Part shown: positions 12,194 through 24,265 of the stretch, one piece after another
Position numbering within the stretch: the first letter of the stretch is position 1
How the letters are laid out: every line of letters starts with the position of its first letter
From: Smallanthus sonchifolius
Lineage: Eukaryota; Streptophyta; Magnoliopsida; Asterales; Asteraceae
Direction of reading: 5' to 3'
Assembly: GCA_023525975.1 (NCBI GenBank)
Contig: CM042025.1
Location: forward strand, 1,503,001 to 1,567,000
Length of the DNA: 64,000 nt
The notes under the pieces: model-generated
Seen by the model: the letters and a program-made list of their open reading frames with translations, nothing else
What the model was told of the DNA's origin: nothing
The model's database searches: none
Made by a program: the position numbers and the translations under genes

Positions 12194-12596
12194 ACCTACA
12201 TACATACATACATATATAATCACCTTCACCTAATCCTTGCAAATGTTCATTGTCATATGGTTATCATAAAGACCCTTGCACATCTCGTCCTATTAATAAT
12301 ATTGGCCAGACATGTTTAATAATACGTTATGCCCAATTGTAATTATCATATTCATATAGCAAATCACAAAACAAGTTTCTACACACAAAACACTTTGTCA
12401 TTCAATCATACATATACATATACACCATACGTAACAACATTAATCATAACATTACTAACCTTTCATTTTCGTAAGCTTCGAGTCTTAGTCAAGTCCTTTA
12501 TGGATTATTGTATCATTTCCCCCATATCAAGAACATCCGATTTGAGTTTGGTGCCACCCGCACCAAATCCCTCAAACCATTACTCTGATACCAAGT
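12048..12596 (-). other. Leader and primer-binding site of minus-strand Gypsy element
   Basis: Untranslated leader between LTR and gag. The sequence CTCTGATACCA at 12584-12594 is the reverse complement of TGGTATCAGAG, the initiator-Met tRNA primer-binding site, two or three bases from the LTR end. A (TA)n run lies at about 12164-12190 and CATA repeats follow it. Confidence 0.75.
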
Positions 12597-12678
12597 TGTA
12601 ACACCCTTAATTCGAAACACTGCTTATAATAAACAGTTACACACGCGGAAGCATTTATCCCAAGAATTTTTTTTTACT

Positions 12679-12812
12679 GTTCGCGTGTCGCGAACTTCTG
12701 GGGGCCTCCCTTTGCGTGGCGCGAGGGAGTCCCAAAAACAAAAGTCTGGAAAGCCAGGTCTTCGCGTGTCGCAAAGACCAGACCTGGGTTGTTCGCGTGG
12801 CGTGAAGACCTC
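12679..12812. repeat. Four GC-rich imperfect palindromes in the LTR
   Basis: TTCGCGTGTCGCGAA occurs at about 12680, with variants TTTGCGTGGCGCGAG, TTCGCGTGTCGCAAA and TTCGCGTGGCGTGAA over the next 130 bp. They stand out in an otherwise AT-rich LTR. CpG-rich motifs of this kind would be methylation targets, but that is inference. Confidence 0.7.
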
Positions 12813-13254
12813 TTTTTCACAGAAAGTTTCTGCATCTGCAGATTTTCAACACTTAACCATTTTCCAACTTTTACTATTTCAACTAGACACCAAAATTTCC
12901 CAGTCACTTAGGTTTTTGATTAAAGCATTTAAAACACCATCTACATACATCAAAACACAAATTCATGTATAAATTTACATCCATTAGATGGACTTCTAAC
13001 TACACCCGAAATCACCAAAAAATGCATACGAGAATCCAACATTCGCCACAGACTTGACCTTAACTATCTCGGAGCTTTTCCTACATAACACCACATGTAA
13101 CAACCATTAGAAATGAAGATAAACATGACAAACAAGTAATTATAACTTGTTTTCACCCATTCACCCATTTGACCCGTTTGCACCCAATTTATCATTTGGC
13201 TACAAATAACTTGCATTTCACCTTACAAGTTCCATTCTTTTCATTTGTCAAACA

Positions 13255-13430
13255 TAATTAACACATTTCCATTTCCATTATGGCACGTAGGCCATAACCT
13301 TATTTCTATTATGATACTTAGACCATAACCTCATATCCCATTTCCATTATGGTACTTAGACCATAACCTCATTTCTATTATGGTATTTAAACCATAACCT
13401 CATTTACACATATCCATTATAGTATTACAA
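13255..13430. repeat. Tandem repeat of CCATTATGG...CCATAACC units
   Basis: About four 40-50-bp units in which ATTATGGTACTTA and GACCATAACCTC alternate. Each unit is an imperfect inverted repeat (TTATGGT / ACCATAA). Confidence 0.75.
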
Positions 13431-14465
13431 CTATAACTACATTCATTCATTTACACATACTAGTTCATACACATTCATAAACAACAACATAGCATGCTCA
13501 CATAACACATGTATCACCCTTTATTATCAAAACTAAGTAAGTGCAAAGGCACTTACCTTTCGGGTTAGAAGATCCCGCACCACCGTCTCGGTTCACAGTT
13601 TGATTACCTAAACATATACACCTAGTTTAGTAATCTAATCATACATCAAAATCACATTATAATTGGGTTTACAACCTAATTTCCCATTTCCAACCCAAAC
13701 TGACCCGTTTGGGTTATTCCCATAACCAAACACACTCTTTCAATCCAAACTCACCTACTTGAGTTTCATTACCATTTCCTTAACAAAAACTTTTCATTTA
13801 ATCATTAACATTAGGTTAATTTGGTGTTCATTCAAGTGTCTAACATCATATAAACACTTAACCATTCATTAATTCAACATCTTATCATCATAATCCAAAC
13901 ACCCCCAAATTTCTCCATATGAACCCTAACTTTCCATAATCAAAATCAAAGGGTTCTAGGATGTTAATCACCATTTTTTACCTTTAGATTAGCTAGATTA
14001 TCAACAATCTAACATCAATTAACCACATGCATCATAAATTTTTGGATTTCTATAAAACCCACCTACTAGCTCATCAAAGATGAAATCAATGGAAGATAAT
14101 CACTTACTTGATGTTAGGAAGGTGATGTGCAAGCCAAAACATTCACAAAACAAGCTTCAAATGCACGATTTTGCTTCAATTTAGGTTTCTCCTTTTTCTC
14201 CTTTGCTCAAGAACGACTTTTTTCACCAAATGAAGACAATTTTGACTTTCACTAGTCAAATATAGCAGATTTTGTCATTTTACACTTTTAGCCCCTCAAC
14301 TTCCATTTCACCCATTTCATTCCATAATTAGTTAAAAACTAATATAATCCCATTACTAACTTGAAACCCACTTGTTTCAACTTATTTCTAAAATATTATT
14401 TTCACCATAATATTTATTAGAATATTTAATTATTTATAACGAAACCCAGATTTTGGTTCGTTACA

Positions 14466-15640
14466 ATGGTGCAATAAACCGTCATGAGAAAGTGTTTTGT
14501 CTTTGGATAACAGGAGTTGGTAGTGGATCGGGATGGATGTAAAGTTTTGGATTTGAGATTTGATGGACGAAATTGGGATTATTAGGGTTTCAGAATTTAG
14601 GGTTCTTGATTTGCCATCCAAGAGTTTTGCTATTACTTAATAGATTTTCGATTGAGATTGCTCCATTGGAATCAATCGGTCCAATTCCAACTGAAGAACG
14701 TTTCGATCGATCTCTCGAATTCCAAGTGAATAACGATTTGATCGAGCAGGAGTGAATCCTTGAAAAGGGTTGGAAATTGGTAGCGACTGTGATGTTTATA
14801 TAAGATTTTTGGTACTAGTAAAATCCCTATTTTTTCTTGATGTCTTAATATATAACATAACTAGGTTAGATTGTCTTCATTACAGATGAAAATCATACAA
14901 ATCTATGCCGGTTTTGAATCAATCGAGTTTTTTGGAATGGAGGTGGCGGTGGTGGCCGGTGTTGAAGACGTCAAAGTGGGAGAGGGTTGGGGGAGGGGGT
15001 TGGTTTGTTTTTTATTTTTTATTTTTATATTAATTAGAGTTAATTACATAACTGATCCATCAGATATGAAAAGTTATATAATTAACCCACAGATGTGAAA
15101 TGATTTAATTGCCCTTAGACTTAACAAAAAAATTAACGAAAATTAGTTTTAATACCCAATATCATTACAAAATTGAAACATAATACTCATACTTGCAACT
15201 TAAAACCCTTAGTACCTATACAGTATTATATAATATATAGTTTTATTTTAACTTATAATGTATACTTTATTTTGTATGCTCAAATTGCAAGTTTGTTTCA
15301 TCACTCGACTTTTGTTTCAACACCTGATTTTGTATACTTATAATGTAACTTATAATGGGTTCGGATACGGCACCAAATGGTGGCAACGAAGATGATACTG
15401 ACGAGGGGGACGGGAATGATGATATGGACTAGCTAGTTTTATGTTTAAAGTATTTTTATGTTTATGACTTGTTATTTATGTCAATGTTATGGATATATAG
15501 ACAAAATATTTGGACAATGTTATATATGTAGTTTTTTTTTATGTTTATGTCCCTGTTTCAAAAACTGGAAATTTGCATTGGTATATATCTATTTGAGAAA
15601 AATTGAAAATATTAAAAATACTAGAAAAAACCGTAAAACA
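14466..15640. other. No supported gene; unclassified sequence
   Basis: This stretch right of the LTR is AT-rich and holds only frames under 80 codons. A G-rich patch at 14940-15000 encodes a Val/Gly-rich low-complexity peptide and is not credible as a gene. It may contain the body of the CACTA element whose 3' end follows, but I found no matching CACTA start. Confidence 0.4.
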
Positions 15641-15836
15641 GGATGAAAAGCATTAGTGGCGATAATAGGACTATTGGTGGCGACATTGTCGCCGCTAAAG
15701 GTCTTGCAGATTTTTGTCAAATTAGGGCTTTAGCGGCGACAAATGTATTAGTGGCGATTTTTTGGGCATTAACGACGACTTTTGGGTCTTTTAACGGCGA
15801 CATATGTCGCCGTTAATGCTCCAAATCCTTGTAGTG
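15641..15836 (+). mobile_element. 3' terminal region of a CACTA-type element
   Basis: It ends CCTTGTAGTG, the inverse of the CACTACAAGG terminus of En/Spm elements. Before it are subterminal inverted motifs: GGCGACATTGTCGCC, TTAGCGGCGAC, GGCGACATATGTCGCC. No start terminus was found upstream, so it is either truncated or its left end has diverged. The duplicated copy at 59791-59926 keeps only the right part. Confidence 0.75.
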
Positions 15837-16713
15837 ACGCTATTCTAAAAAATATGAACTTGAGTAAATAACATCTACTTAAGTTGATTCAGGTAAGCAC
15901 TAATTTCAATTTCCTTACTGTTTGTTTTAACTAATTTGTGGCATATCTTAGTTATATTCTTCTAGTAGGAGTTATAGAAACTTTTTAACAAGTGACATAT
16001 TTTTACCTGACCCAAAACTAGTGACCCGACTAAAATTAGACCCGGTCCATTTTTTTGCCGCATCCGACACTGGTTACATACTACCACTTGGCTATAACCT
16101 TGTAATCTAGTGACATTGATGATTACTTTTCACAAAAGTATTATAAGTTCAAATAATGCCACTATAGGTTTAGATGGTTTTAAGAATAAAAAAATTGTTG
16201 TTAAAACAAAAACATACGACTTATTCTTAAATACTAAAATTATTCGTCCGTACATAAAGAAGACCGACTCCCTACATAAATTATCCTAATCTAAAACTGA
16301 TTCTAAAACAAACCCTTGCATTTTGAATAACTATAAGCAGCCCCCCTACATTAAACGATTCTTAAATTGCTAAATTCCAGAAGTTGAGTTATTTATTTGT
16401 CTGTATTAAACGTGTCTGATTCTTTTGACCAAACTTGGAATCCACCCGATAACCGTCTCTTAATTTCAGTTTATTCTCAGTACTTAAATAAGAAGTTATA
16501 TAAGAATTAAGATGTAACATTTTGGTTTAATTCAAGAAAATAAATAATTATTGTATAAAGCATCAAAATATTTAATACAAAGAGAACAAGAGATAAAAAA
16601 GTATGAACTATGAGCAAGATTATTTGCCACAGTAACAATTACTAAATGACCAAATATAAAAAACCATGTTAAATTTTTATCACCAATTTTTAAAGTTATT
16701 AACTAAAATATAA

Positions 16714-16752
<39 letters not shown>

Positions 16753-17673
16753 AAAATTTACAATAGTAACAATCACGTGTTGGTATTCTAATTTCATATT
16801 GTAAATTGCATGATGGAATAAGAGAGAGGCCTGTAATTGACATGCAGGAGTTCTTGCAGGGCATGATGATTGAATATACATAGCTGCATTACATGAGTTA
16901 CTTATATCAAATATGATGTCGATGGCCTCTTGACCTACTGTCATATGGTGTTTATCCCTGTTAAAATGCCAAAATGGTACGGGTTCAAGTTGTGTGGAAT
17001 AAGTGAATTTTAGTAGTAGATTTTAAAGGGTTTGTGTTTGCTGTTTAAAAGAAAAGAAAAAAAAACCCTATGGGTATATATGATGGATTCTTGTATATCA
17101 TGGGTTTGCACCTTAGGTATTGATTGTTGGGTTTATCGGGTTTATTCATGGGTTAACGGATCACGGGTCAGCGGGTTAATGGGTAAATTGGGTCATGAGT
17201 CTGCAGTTTGTTTTAATTAGCATGTGTTAGGTTTAGTGGGTCAAAATATAAGTCCGGGTCTTAAGTTGAGCGAGTCAAGTCCCACGAATGTCGCATGGTT
17301 GTTATTTCCAATTTTCACGTGTGTTTCCTACGTGTAATAGGTTGGCTATTTAAGCAGCCTTATGTGATGAAATAGTAATGCAATAAACAAGCAAGTTTCA
17401 GCTGTGGTTTTCACGTAAATTCTGTGTGTGTAGTGTTGTTGTTTAGAGGGGCCTGAACCAACATTGATACCTTAAAAGAATTCCATAATAAAACAATATA
17501 TAAAATGGAAAGGAAAAGAATAAATACAACAAAACTAGTTTAGATACGAGTTACAACATAAATAAATAAAGCATAATAATAGAGAAACTGGCTCAAAAAC
17601 TTACAACCCGAAGCAAAACTCTATTGCGCGAACCTGTAGGTTTTGGTCTGACATTCATGTCAACAAGTAGCGG
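15704..17673. repeat. Segmental duplication copy 1, part a (partner 59791-61736)
   Basis: This segment matches 59791-61736 almost base for base, with scattered single-base changes, a shorter (TTA)n run and a ~17-bp gap near 60982 in the partner. It includes the CACTA 3' end, and at 17230-17462 a possible solo-LTR-like region (TATA-like CTATTTAAG at about 17347, then AATAAACAAG). Homology starts inside the CACTA terminus at TTGCAGATTTTTGTC in both copies and breaks after TAGCGG. Confidence 0.95.
16717..16750. repeat. (TTA)n microsatellite, length-variable between the two copies
   Basis: About 11 units here. The paralogous run at about 60807-60822 has only about five units, a visible length change since duplication. 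Confidence 0.95.
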
Positions 17674-18120
17674 GTATGCACAAGCTCGAAGTTTTTAATC
17701 TATTCAAACTAATTTTGCAACCCCTCCCCCTCACACATGCATATGAGTTAAAGTGAAACACAAATTTTTCACGACAGTTTCATTTCAAGCACACCACTTT
17801 AAATATCGATATTTCATTCACTTCAAATAACGTAACAATGTTTTGTTCTCTGTGATCATAACCTGGTTCCGAAATGCATTTAGTAGAAAGAACCTCCACA
17901 TGAAAGGGAAAGACGGAGTCAAGGAATCAGTAAAAAGGTTGAAAAAGAAACAACAAAACTTTATTATTATGTTTTGAATATTAACTTATTCTTATTTTAT
18001 ATTAATGATTTGAGATTTAGTGGTAAAGCCTATTGAAATTAACCTATTGATCCATGCTGCATAAGACACCATATTATAAAATAAATTTAAATAGAAAAAT
18101 AATCACCAAAACAAGTAATT
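17674..18120. other. No gene seen; segment absent from copy 2
   Basis: AT-rich sequence with no supported frame. It is the left end of the 2.9 kb present here and missing from the duplicate near 61737. Confidence 0.5.
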
Positions 18121-18340
18121 TTTTTTAACGGCAACACCTAGATATTCTAGAATAATTGGATTTCCCCGGGTCAACACCTAGAACATCCAGGGCAGCCCAC
18201 CCGCAGAAGGAACCCCCAACTGGGTAAACCCCCTGACCTGACCACAAACCCTTTTTTTTTGCTGTGGCAAGGATTCGAACCCAAGACCTCTACTATGGGA
18301 AGTCTTGGGGCTACCATTGCACCAAATGGCTAACGGTAAA
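18121..18340 (-). mobile_element. tRNA-derived SINE (minus strand)
   Basis: On the minus strand the head reads GCCATTTGGTGCAATGGTAG (box A-like) and, about 40 bp on, GGGTTCGAATCC (box B of RNA polymerase III promoters). The tail ends in an A-run (T-run at 18121-18127 on the plus strand). A clear target-site duplication was not found. SINEs are copied by LINE enzymes and encode nothing. Confidence 0.72.
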
Positions 18341-18420
18341 AAGAAGTCTAACTACATAATGATTAATGGATACTAAAGAAAAATCATCCTTTATTATCTA
18401 AGTGTTAATTAGTTAAAACC

Positions 18421-19228
18421 TGAAGATAGTGTTAATTAATTAAAGGGGCATTTACATATATCATTTATTACATATTTATCCAACTCTAAAATTTAATTAC
18501 ATATTTCCCTTTCCTGAAACCTATATATTACATATTTATCTAAGTCATTTAAAATAACTTATTTTATTACTATTTTACCCTTGTTTAACCAATTAAAGTA
18601 CTATTTATATATATCGTCTTCCTAAATATATCAATTACATATATCCCCAATTTCAACCCAAACCAAGTCGATGTTAACACGAACATATCGAATGCTAATA
18701 AATCCAATTGGAGTCGAACTTTTTAATCGTTAACACAAAAAATACCAAGCATAAGAACCAAAATTATTCAACCCTAAAAGTTATAGAAATCAAAAAATAC
18801 ATACAAACACAATGTTGATTGCGTCCAGTGCATATAGGAAACACAAAAAATACATACAAACACAATGTAAATTGCGTCTAGTGCAAATAGGAATCACAAA
18901 AACACAAAAAAAAAAAAATCAAACCTGGCCGTCGTGTGCGTCCAATGAGTTCGTCCCCCGAGAACGATGGAGGGATCGATTCAGTTTATCAGAGCATTCG
19001 TCCCCTAGCCGTCGTGGTGCGTTCGTCACAGCGATGAAGATTGCGTCCAGAGAGACGATTCAGTTTTGATTCCCACTATTGCGTCCAGTAGGTTTTCATT
19101 ATTTGTGATGGGCAATTAGGTAATTTTAAGTTAATTAGGGAAATATGTAATTAAAGTTAGGGGTTGGGGATATATGTAATTTAGAAATTTAATAGGGGTA
19201 TGTAAAAAAACCTTAATTAAATCTTCAT
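18421..19228. mobile_element. Non-autonomous TIR element, ~0.8 kb
   Basis: The left end (TGAAGAT...TTAATTAAAGG) and the right end (CCTTAATTAAATCTTCA) are inverted copies. The inverted similarity continues inward through ATTACATATATCCCCAA (18640s) and GGGGATATATGTAAT (19165s). A GC-richer core (18930-19070) repeats ATTGCGTCCAGT. There is no transposase. It ends about 150 bp past the stop of the first WRKY gene, so it may lie in that gene's 3' flank. Superfamily is unknown. Confidence 0.55.
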
Positions 19229-19381
19229 ATCATAAACAAAGATTATAATATCACATGCGTCATTAATGGACTCAATTTCAAGTTTAACCAAATCTAAATA
19301 AATGAAGATTACATCTTCCTTCCAATACACGTTGAAGATGTTATATATAATGTAGTTAACACAACTTATCAAAGAGAATAG

Positions 19382-21123
19382 TTAACACAACTGATCAAAG
19401 AGAAAATCACCATAGTCATGGCTTTCAGTCATGCCCTCGATCTCATAGTCATGTGTACCACATGTAGACGAAAATACCCTTGACGATACCATGTCGTCAC
19501 AATCTAATGTACATGACATCATAGACATAGGTTCTGATGGAACTTGTGAGAGTCCCACAACCGAATCCCATAACGTATGATGATCGGATGAAGAAACTTG
19601 TTCGTGTTTCAGTGGATCTAAAGAAGGAAAACACTCCTTCTGTTGATGTTTTGTTGATAGGAAAAAAGTGTCAACTTTATTGTTCTCCATAAGTGTATTT
19701 GTTTCAAAACTAATAAGGATCGAATTATCCCTAGGATCCGAAGCTTCGCCAATAATATGAGCTCTTTGTAAAATTTTGCATGTATGAAGTCCAATGTATG
19801 TTATCTTGTACTTTGATGGCTCGTCATCGATCTTTTGTACTTGTTTGGTTGCTTGACACCCTTGTTCAAACTTGTGACCGCACCTAAAATAGTTCCTACA
19901 TATATAGCAAAACATATTTCTTATATTTAATTTTGTAAAACTTTATGAAATCAAATCAAGTGGGAATCTTTGCTAAATTCTAATTTGAGGAAAAAAACAT
20001 AATTAATAGAATAATATTTGCAAAAATATTCAAGTAGAATCCATAAATACTACCTTTGGTGTTTCGAATAGAGAATCGTTTTTTGACCGTACTTTCTCCA
20101 GACATATCCGTCATCAATCAAAGTAGAAGCAACTTTTGTAATCGTCAAAGCTTTTTTTCTACATACACCCAAATAAAGTAACCATTAGCAATTTGATACG
20201 AACACACACACACATAAGGGATGATTATGCGTAGGAAAATAAATATTGCAAGAACATGCAGAATAAAATGAAACATTTATTTTTTTCAATCTTAAGAAAA
20301 TTTAAAATAAAAGAAACAGTATACATGTAATGTTTATTTATTTAGTTTTTAAATAAAAAGTATGAATAAATGTCATTTATTTATATAACCTACACATACG
20401 TATAACATGTGTAGCTTACTTTGCCTATACATAAGCTACACATGTGTAATTACACAGTTAAAATTAAAAAAAAAGAACATATGAAGATATACGTTTAATG
20501 ATTTTTTTATCTACGTAAGCACAATTATTTGTATGTATAAAGTATAAAATTTTAAAAATATAAACCACTTATCAGAAAATTGAACAATTTAAGTGTGTTA
20601 CTTTTGTTTTCGCAATAATTTAAAATTATGTAATAAACCTCACCTTATCCTTCACACGAATTTTTGCGTTTGTATTTGAACCGAGCATATGTAACTTAAC
20701 TTAGATCCAATACTATCAACCTCATATACACATATTTTAAAGATAGTATTATGGATTCATGCTAGTTAAAATAAGTGCAACATTTACATACCTTCTTTTA
20801 TAACATCCTCTTTTTGTTTTTAAGGGTATCTTGGTGTTTATGCTTTCAGCAGAATCTTCTGACTTCTGATCATCCTTGCTACTTGGAGATCTCACATGAT
20901 CATTAGTTGGATTATGAGGAGTCTTGTTGATGTTGGAAGAGCCCAAGATCTGAAGGGTGTTTTCAAACATCCCCAAGATCTGTAACTTGAGATCAGATTC
21001 GATATTTTCCGGCCGACCGATCATCGCATGGAGCTTTTTTGTTATTATTTCACCTTTTGTAAGCTCTTGAATGGCTTTGATCCTTCTGCTTGGTAAACTT
21101 TCCGGCCAAGATGAAGACTCCAT
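19382..21123 (-). CDS. Group III WRKY transcription factor, WRKY70-like (3 exons)
   Basis: Exons on the minus strand are 21123-20792, 20158-20054 and 19895-19382, joined at GT/AG sites: 951 nt, 316 residues. Exon 1 encodes an N-terminal part (IKAIQELTKGEII, then SDLKLQILGMFENT) and a basic KTKRGCYKRR. Exon 2 has DDGYVWRKYGQK. Exon 3 starts NYFRCGHKFEQGC and ends the zinc finger at HTC, spacing C-X7-C-X23-H-X-C, diagnostic of group III. The intron inside the domain splits an Arg codon (AG|G), the conserved R-type position. The acidic C-terminus ends DYGDFLFDQLC. The family binds W-boxes (TTGACC/T) in the nucleus; WRKY70/54 relatives act in salicylate and jasmonate signalling. The start is supported by the paralogue at 49033. 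Exact orthology is inferred. Confidence 0.93.
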
Positions 21124-21386
21124 ATACTATATTTGGTTTTGTGAAATCTAATTGCAAGACAGCACGCCTATCAATGATATAGCAAAAAGATAATGTATAT
21201 TTTTATTATTAAATATTAACAATTAATAAATGTCTTTATTTAAACATGCAATTGGCAAAGAAACTATTCGAAAAAATTGGAGACTCAGTTCCACGACCAC
21301 GCGCTAAACTAGAGTAACCTAGACATGTGAATATTAAGATGCATGAGTAAATGACACGCGCATAGTGCGATTGGATAAAATATGAG

Positions 21387-21415
21387 TGACGTTAAACTTG
21401 TTTTTTCGAATGACG
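21387..21415. promoter_or_regulatory. Paired TGACG motifs upstream of WRKY gene 1
   Basis: TGACG at 21387-21391 and 21411-21415 lie about 265-290 bp upstream of the ATG. The surrounding block (GAGTGACGTTAAAC ... GACGCATGCATGAATAA) is also found upstream of the second WRKY gene and the truncated copy. TGACG is the core of as-1-like sites bound by TGA bZIP factors, which fit a salicylate-responsive WRKY70-type gene. Binding is inferred. Confidence 0.55.
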
Positions 21416-21634
21416 CATGCATGAATAATATGACTAGATAAGTGCTTTGTGTTAAGGGGCAAAACGGTCCATTGTAAAAACTGAAGATCCAACAACTATG
21501 GGTGTAATAGTAAAACTTAATGAATTGAATCACGTTGTCTTTATAACACATGGCAGGCAATTTTGACTAAACTTTTAAATCTATGCTAAATTTTAGTTTG
21601 GTAAAAAAAATAGTTTAATACAATTGGGTTTACT

Positions 21635-21830
21635 GTCTTGGTGATCAGGGGGTTTTCTTAAAAGGTTTTTCCTCTGTGGATGTCATGAGTTCGAATCTTG
21701 TAAGGTGCACTTAATAAAAACTAGGAACACCCTCTGCAGATTCGAATTCCTTGGGGGTTGTATAGGTATACTGATGTACGAGTCTCCCCTGATGGGACGT
21801 ACCAGTTAAGACCGCGCCGTTCAAAAAAAA
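21635..21830 (+). mobile_element. tRNA-derived SINE with 16-bp target-site duplication
   Basis: Perfect flanking repeats TACAATTGGGTTTACT at 21619-21634 and 21831-21846. The body begins TGTCTTGGTGATCAGGGGG (box A-like), has GAGTTCGAATCT (box B) and ends CCGTTCAAAAAAAA. It sits about 510 bp upstream of the WRKY start codon. The same insertion occurs in copy 2 (62820-63014), so it predates the duplication. Confidence 0.9.
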
Positions 21831-22031
21831 TACAATTGGGTTTACTAAAACATTGAGGTTATTTCCATAAATTCTGATTTTCTGTTTTGAGTTGTGAATC
21901 ACTTTTTAACTAAGTGTATTTACTTTAAGAACGTCTATCTATCAATCAAAGTAACTTTTGTAATGGTCAAAATATTTTTTCTACGTAGACCCAAACAAAG
22001 TAATTATTAGCAAATATATATATATATATAT

Positions 22032-24090
22032 GAGACGTATCAAATGAAAATTTGGATTGTTGTGAAAACCATTAAACTCATTTCTGGCCACACATTCATT
22101 TCTTAATATTTTAATTTGTGTCTGAAATTAATTCTGTATTTTTAATATATTTAATACAAAAACTTGTGGCTTAGATTAAATAAAGGGGTAAAAAGGTAAT
22201 TCCACATTTTCTTCTTCTTTTTTGTTTAAATTTAGATAATAAAAATCAATCCCTCTCTCAAATCTATCATCAGATTACAACACATGAAAAACAATTTCAA
22301 GAAACAACTTTTTTAAACATGTGTAAAACCAACATACACAAAGTAGAAGAAAAAAAAATTACAGTGTCTTGAACCCAGATCTTTTTCTCATACCTCGATC
22401 CCTTATTATACATTGCATGTGTAAAAAAAACATATGTAAAATCAAAATACACATGTATATGAAAAAAAAACCTTGTGAACATTTATTACACACTGCATTT
22501 ATTACACACTGCATGATTTTAATTCTCTCCAGGTTTGTGTACATTTGTGTAAATTCAGTTTACACTTGTGTAAATTCAATTTACATTTCTGTAAATTCAA
22601 TTTACACTTCTGTAAATTCAGTAAACTAAATTAACAGTAAACTTTTACAAAAGAAACCTAAGAAACTGAAATTTGTATTAGAATCTCAACTCCAATCAAA
22701 AAATCAGACTGGATACGAAAGCACATTAAAGAAGCTAAACCTAAGAATTCAAAAAACCTTGTAAACATTGTGATGTGTGTATGAATCAAAAAACCTTGTG
22801 AACACTTATTACACACTACATGATTTTTATCTTCAGGTCTGTGTACATTTGTGTAATTTCAGTTTACACTTGTGTAAATTCAATTTACACTAAAAATAAA
22901 TCGCCTAAATTGACCTGCTAAACTCAATTTACACTTTAGTCCTCTCGGCTTCAGATTTTAACATCACCGATTAACTCCATAGAAAATCTTCCTTCTGCTA
23001 GTGTCGAATCTATAAGTTCTGTAGGCGTGTCTTCATTCTTTGGTTATGAACCCATATACACAAGCTCTAAATCTTCTGAGTCGGAACCCGAAGAATCTGA
23101 AAGTCATCGAATTAAAGAATCATTCATTAACAAATATATGACAATTTGAAAATAAAAAAAAGAGTATGACAGTAAAAAAGATGTGTATTCAAAATGACAA
23201 CAACAACTTGACGTCCATTCAAGAAATACAAGTGTTTGATTTCTTTAGATTCCATTCAACTTTTCTGCATCTATCTCAAACAGACAACACAACATTATTC
23301 AGGCGAACATCCAACTTACCGAGAGCATAAACTATAGAGATGTAAAAAATCATCTGAGCTCCACCATTGTTTTTCCTCTTTGTACCTATAGAAAAAAGAA
23401 GCAAGATTATTCAAAGTTGGATATGCGCTCGTGTTTATTTTATTACAAAACAAGAAACACAACTTGCAAATTGTTTGGTAATAATTTCATTGTCAAACAA
23501 AAATAATAACTCAGGTTACATTAGAAAAGAATTCACACTACCTTTTGATGATTTTGGGAGAATATTATCAGTATCCATATAAAAATGTTTGAGATCTCCA
23601 TTGGAACACTCATTTCCACAATGAGCAGTGGCGATTGGTAGTTGTAAAAACCCTAGATCGCTCGGATCCGGATCCAGAGACGTTTTCCCACGACCGGGTG
23701 AAGTGGGAGCTTCATCTTCTCCCTGCAGCGATTTCCATCGTAATCGATATCGATACCAACCTATGACAACGGGGGTTCGATGGTTGCATATAGGAAAGTG
23801 ACGGGGGTTTGATTGGTCACGAAATAGGAGCAAAGAGGTAGGAGGAACATATTGGTGTGGTGAGATTTAGGGAGTGAGGGATGAGATCTGTGATGGTGAG
23901 AGGGAGATAGATCTGATCTTTGAAGAGAGAGAAACAATAGGGGATGGATTTAAAGAGAGTGATGGAGCAGAAATGACTTAAATGCCCCTGCAGTTTAAAA
24001 ATATAAAAAGAAAACAAGAAAATTAATGTGTGGCTAAGAATGAGTTTTTAGGTTTTCACAATAACTCATGATTTTCATTTGATACGTCTC
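22032..24090. mobile_element. 2.06-kb TIR element in a (TA)n site, possible gene-fragment carrier
   Basis: The left end GAGACGTATCAAATGAAAAT is perfectly inverted at the right end (ATTTTCATTTGATACGTCTC). Similarity continues for about 75 bp, including AACTCATT and GCCACACATT. (TA)n runs lie on both sides, so the target duplication is hidden. No transposase is present. The left third has repeated TTTACAC..GTGTAAA hairpin words (22545-22900). The right third (23640-23960) is GC-richer and non-TE-like. An open frame lies inside (22940-23149). Mutator-like is the likeliest class but unproven. Confidence 0.75.
22940..23149 (+). CDS. Acidic Ser/Glu-rich open frame inside the TIR element, unknown
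   Basis: Sixty-nine codons are open from just after a TAG to TGA at 23147-23149. Parts read SPINSIENLPSASVESISS and SESEPEESESHRIKESF. Ser, Glu and Pro dominate, unlike the AT-rich low-complexity frames around it, and no start Met precedes it. It may be one exon of a captured cellular gene. I do not recognise the family; it could also be chance. Confidence 0.35.
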   Translation, partial: SSRLQILTSPINSIENLPSASVESISSVGVSSFFGYEPIYTSSKSSESEPEESESHRIKESFINKYMTI

Positions 24091-24187
24091 ATATATATAT
24101 ATATATATATATATTATGTTATATTTTTAGAAATATTATGAACTGTAATTATATAAGTGATTTATTTGTGTTAAAACAATTTCATAC

Positions 24188-24188
<1 letters not shown>

Positions 24189-24250
<62 letters not shown>
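24189..24250. repeat. (AC)n(AT)n compound microsatellite
   Basis: About 15 AC units pass directly into about 15 AT units. Confidence 0.95.
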
Positions 24251-24258
<8 letters not shown>

Positions 24259-24265
24259 TTATCTA

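Larger units (their letters stand above)
12597..14465 (-). mobile_element. 5' LTR of minus-strand Gypsy element (1869 bp)
   Basis: In minus orientation it begins TGTAACGAACCAAAATC and ends TTAAGGGTGTTACA, next to the primer-binding site. Both ends carry the TGTAAC/GTTACA inverted terminal word. The 5 bp outside are ATGGT; the matching site would be left of the window's first elements, so it cannot be checked. It contains GC-rich inverted motifs and a short tandem array annotated separately. Confidence 0.82.
20574..22830. repeat. Segmental duplication copy 1, part b (partner 61760-64000)
   Basis: This segment resumes the match to the right-hand copy at AGAAAATTRAACAATTT and continues past the window's right edge. 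It covers WRKY exon 1, its promoter, a SINE and the left part of the TIR element at 22032. Exon 1 differs by a single synonymous base noted at about 20839, so the duplication is young. Confidence 0.95.

Noticed and set aside
21635..21830. Possible tRNA gene because of the box B sequence
   Set aside because: No cloverleaf or anticodon stem can be made; the A-tail and 16-bp target duplication identify a SINE.
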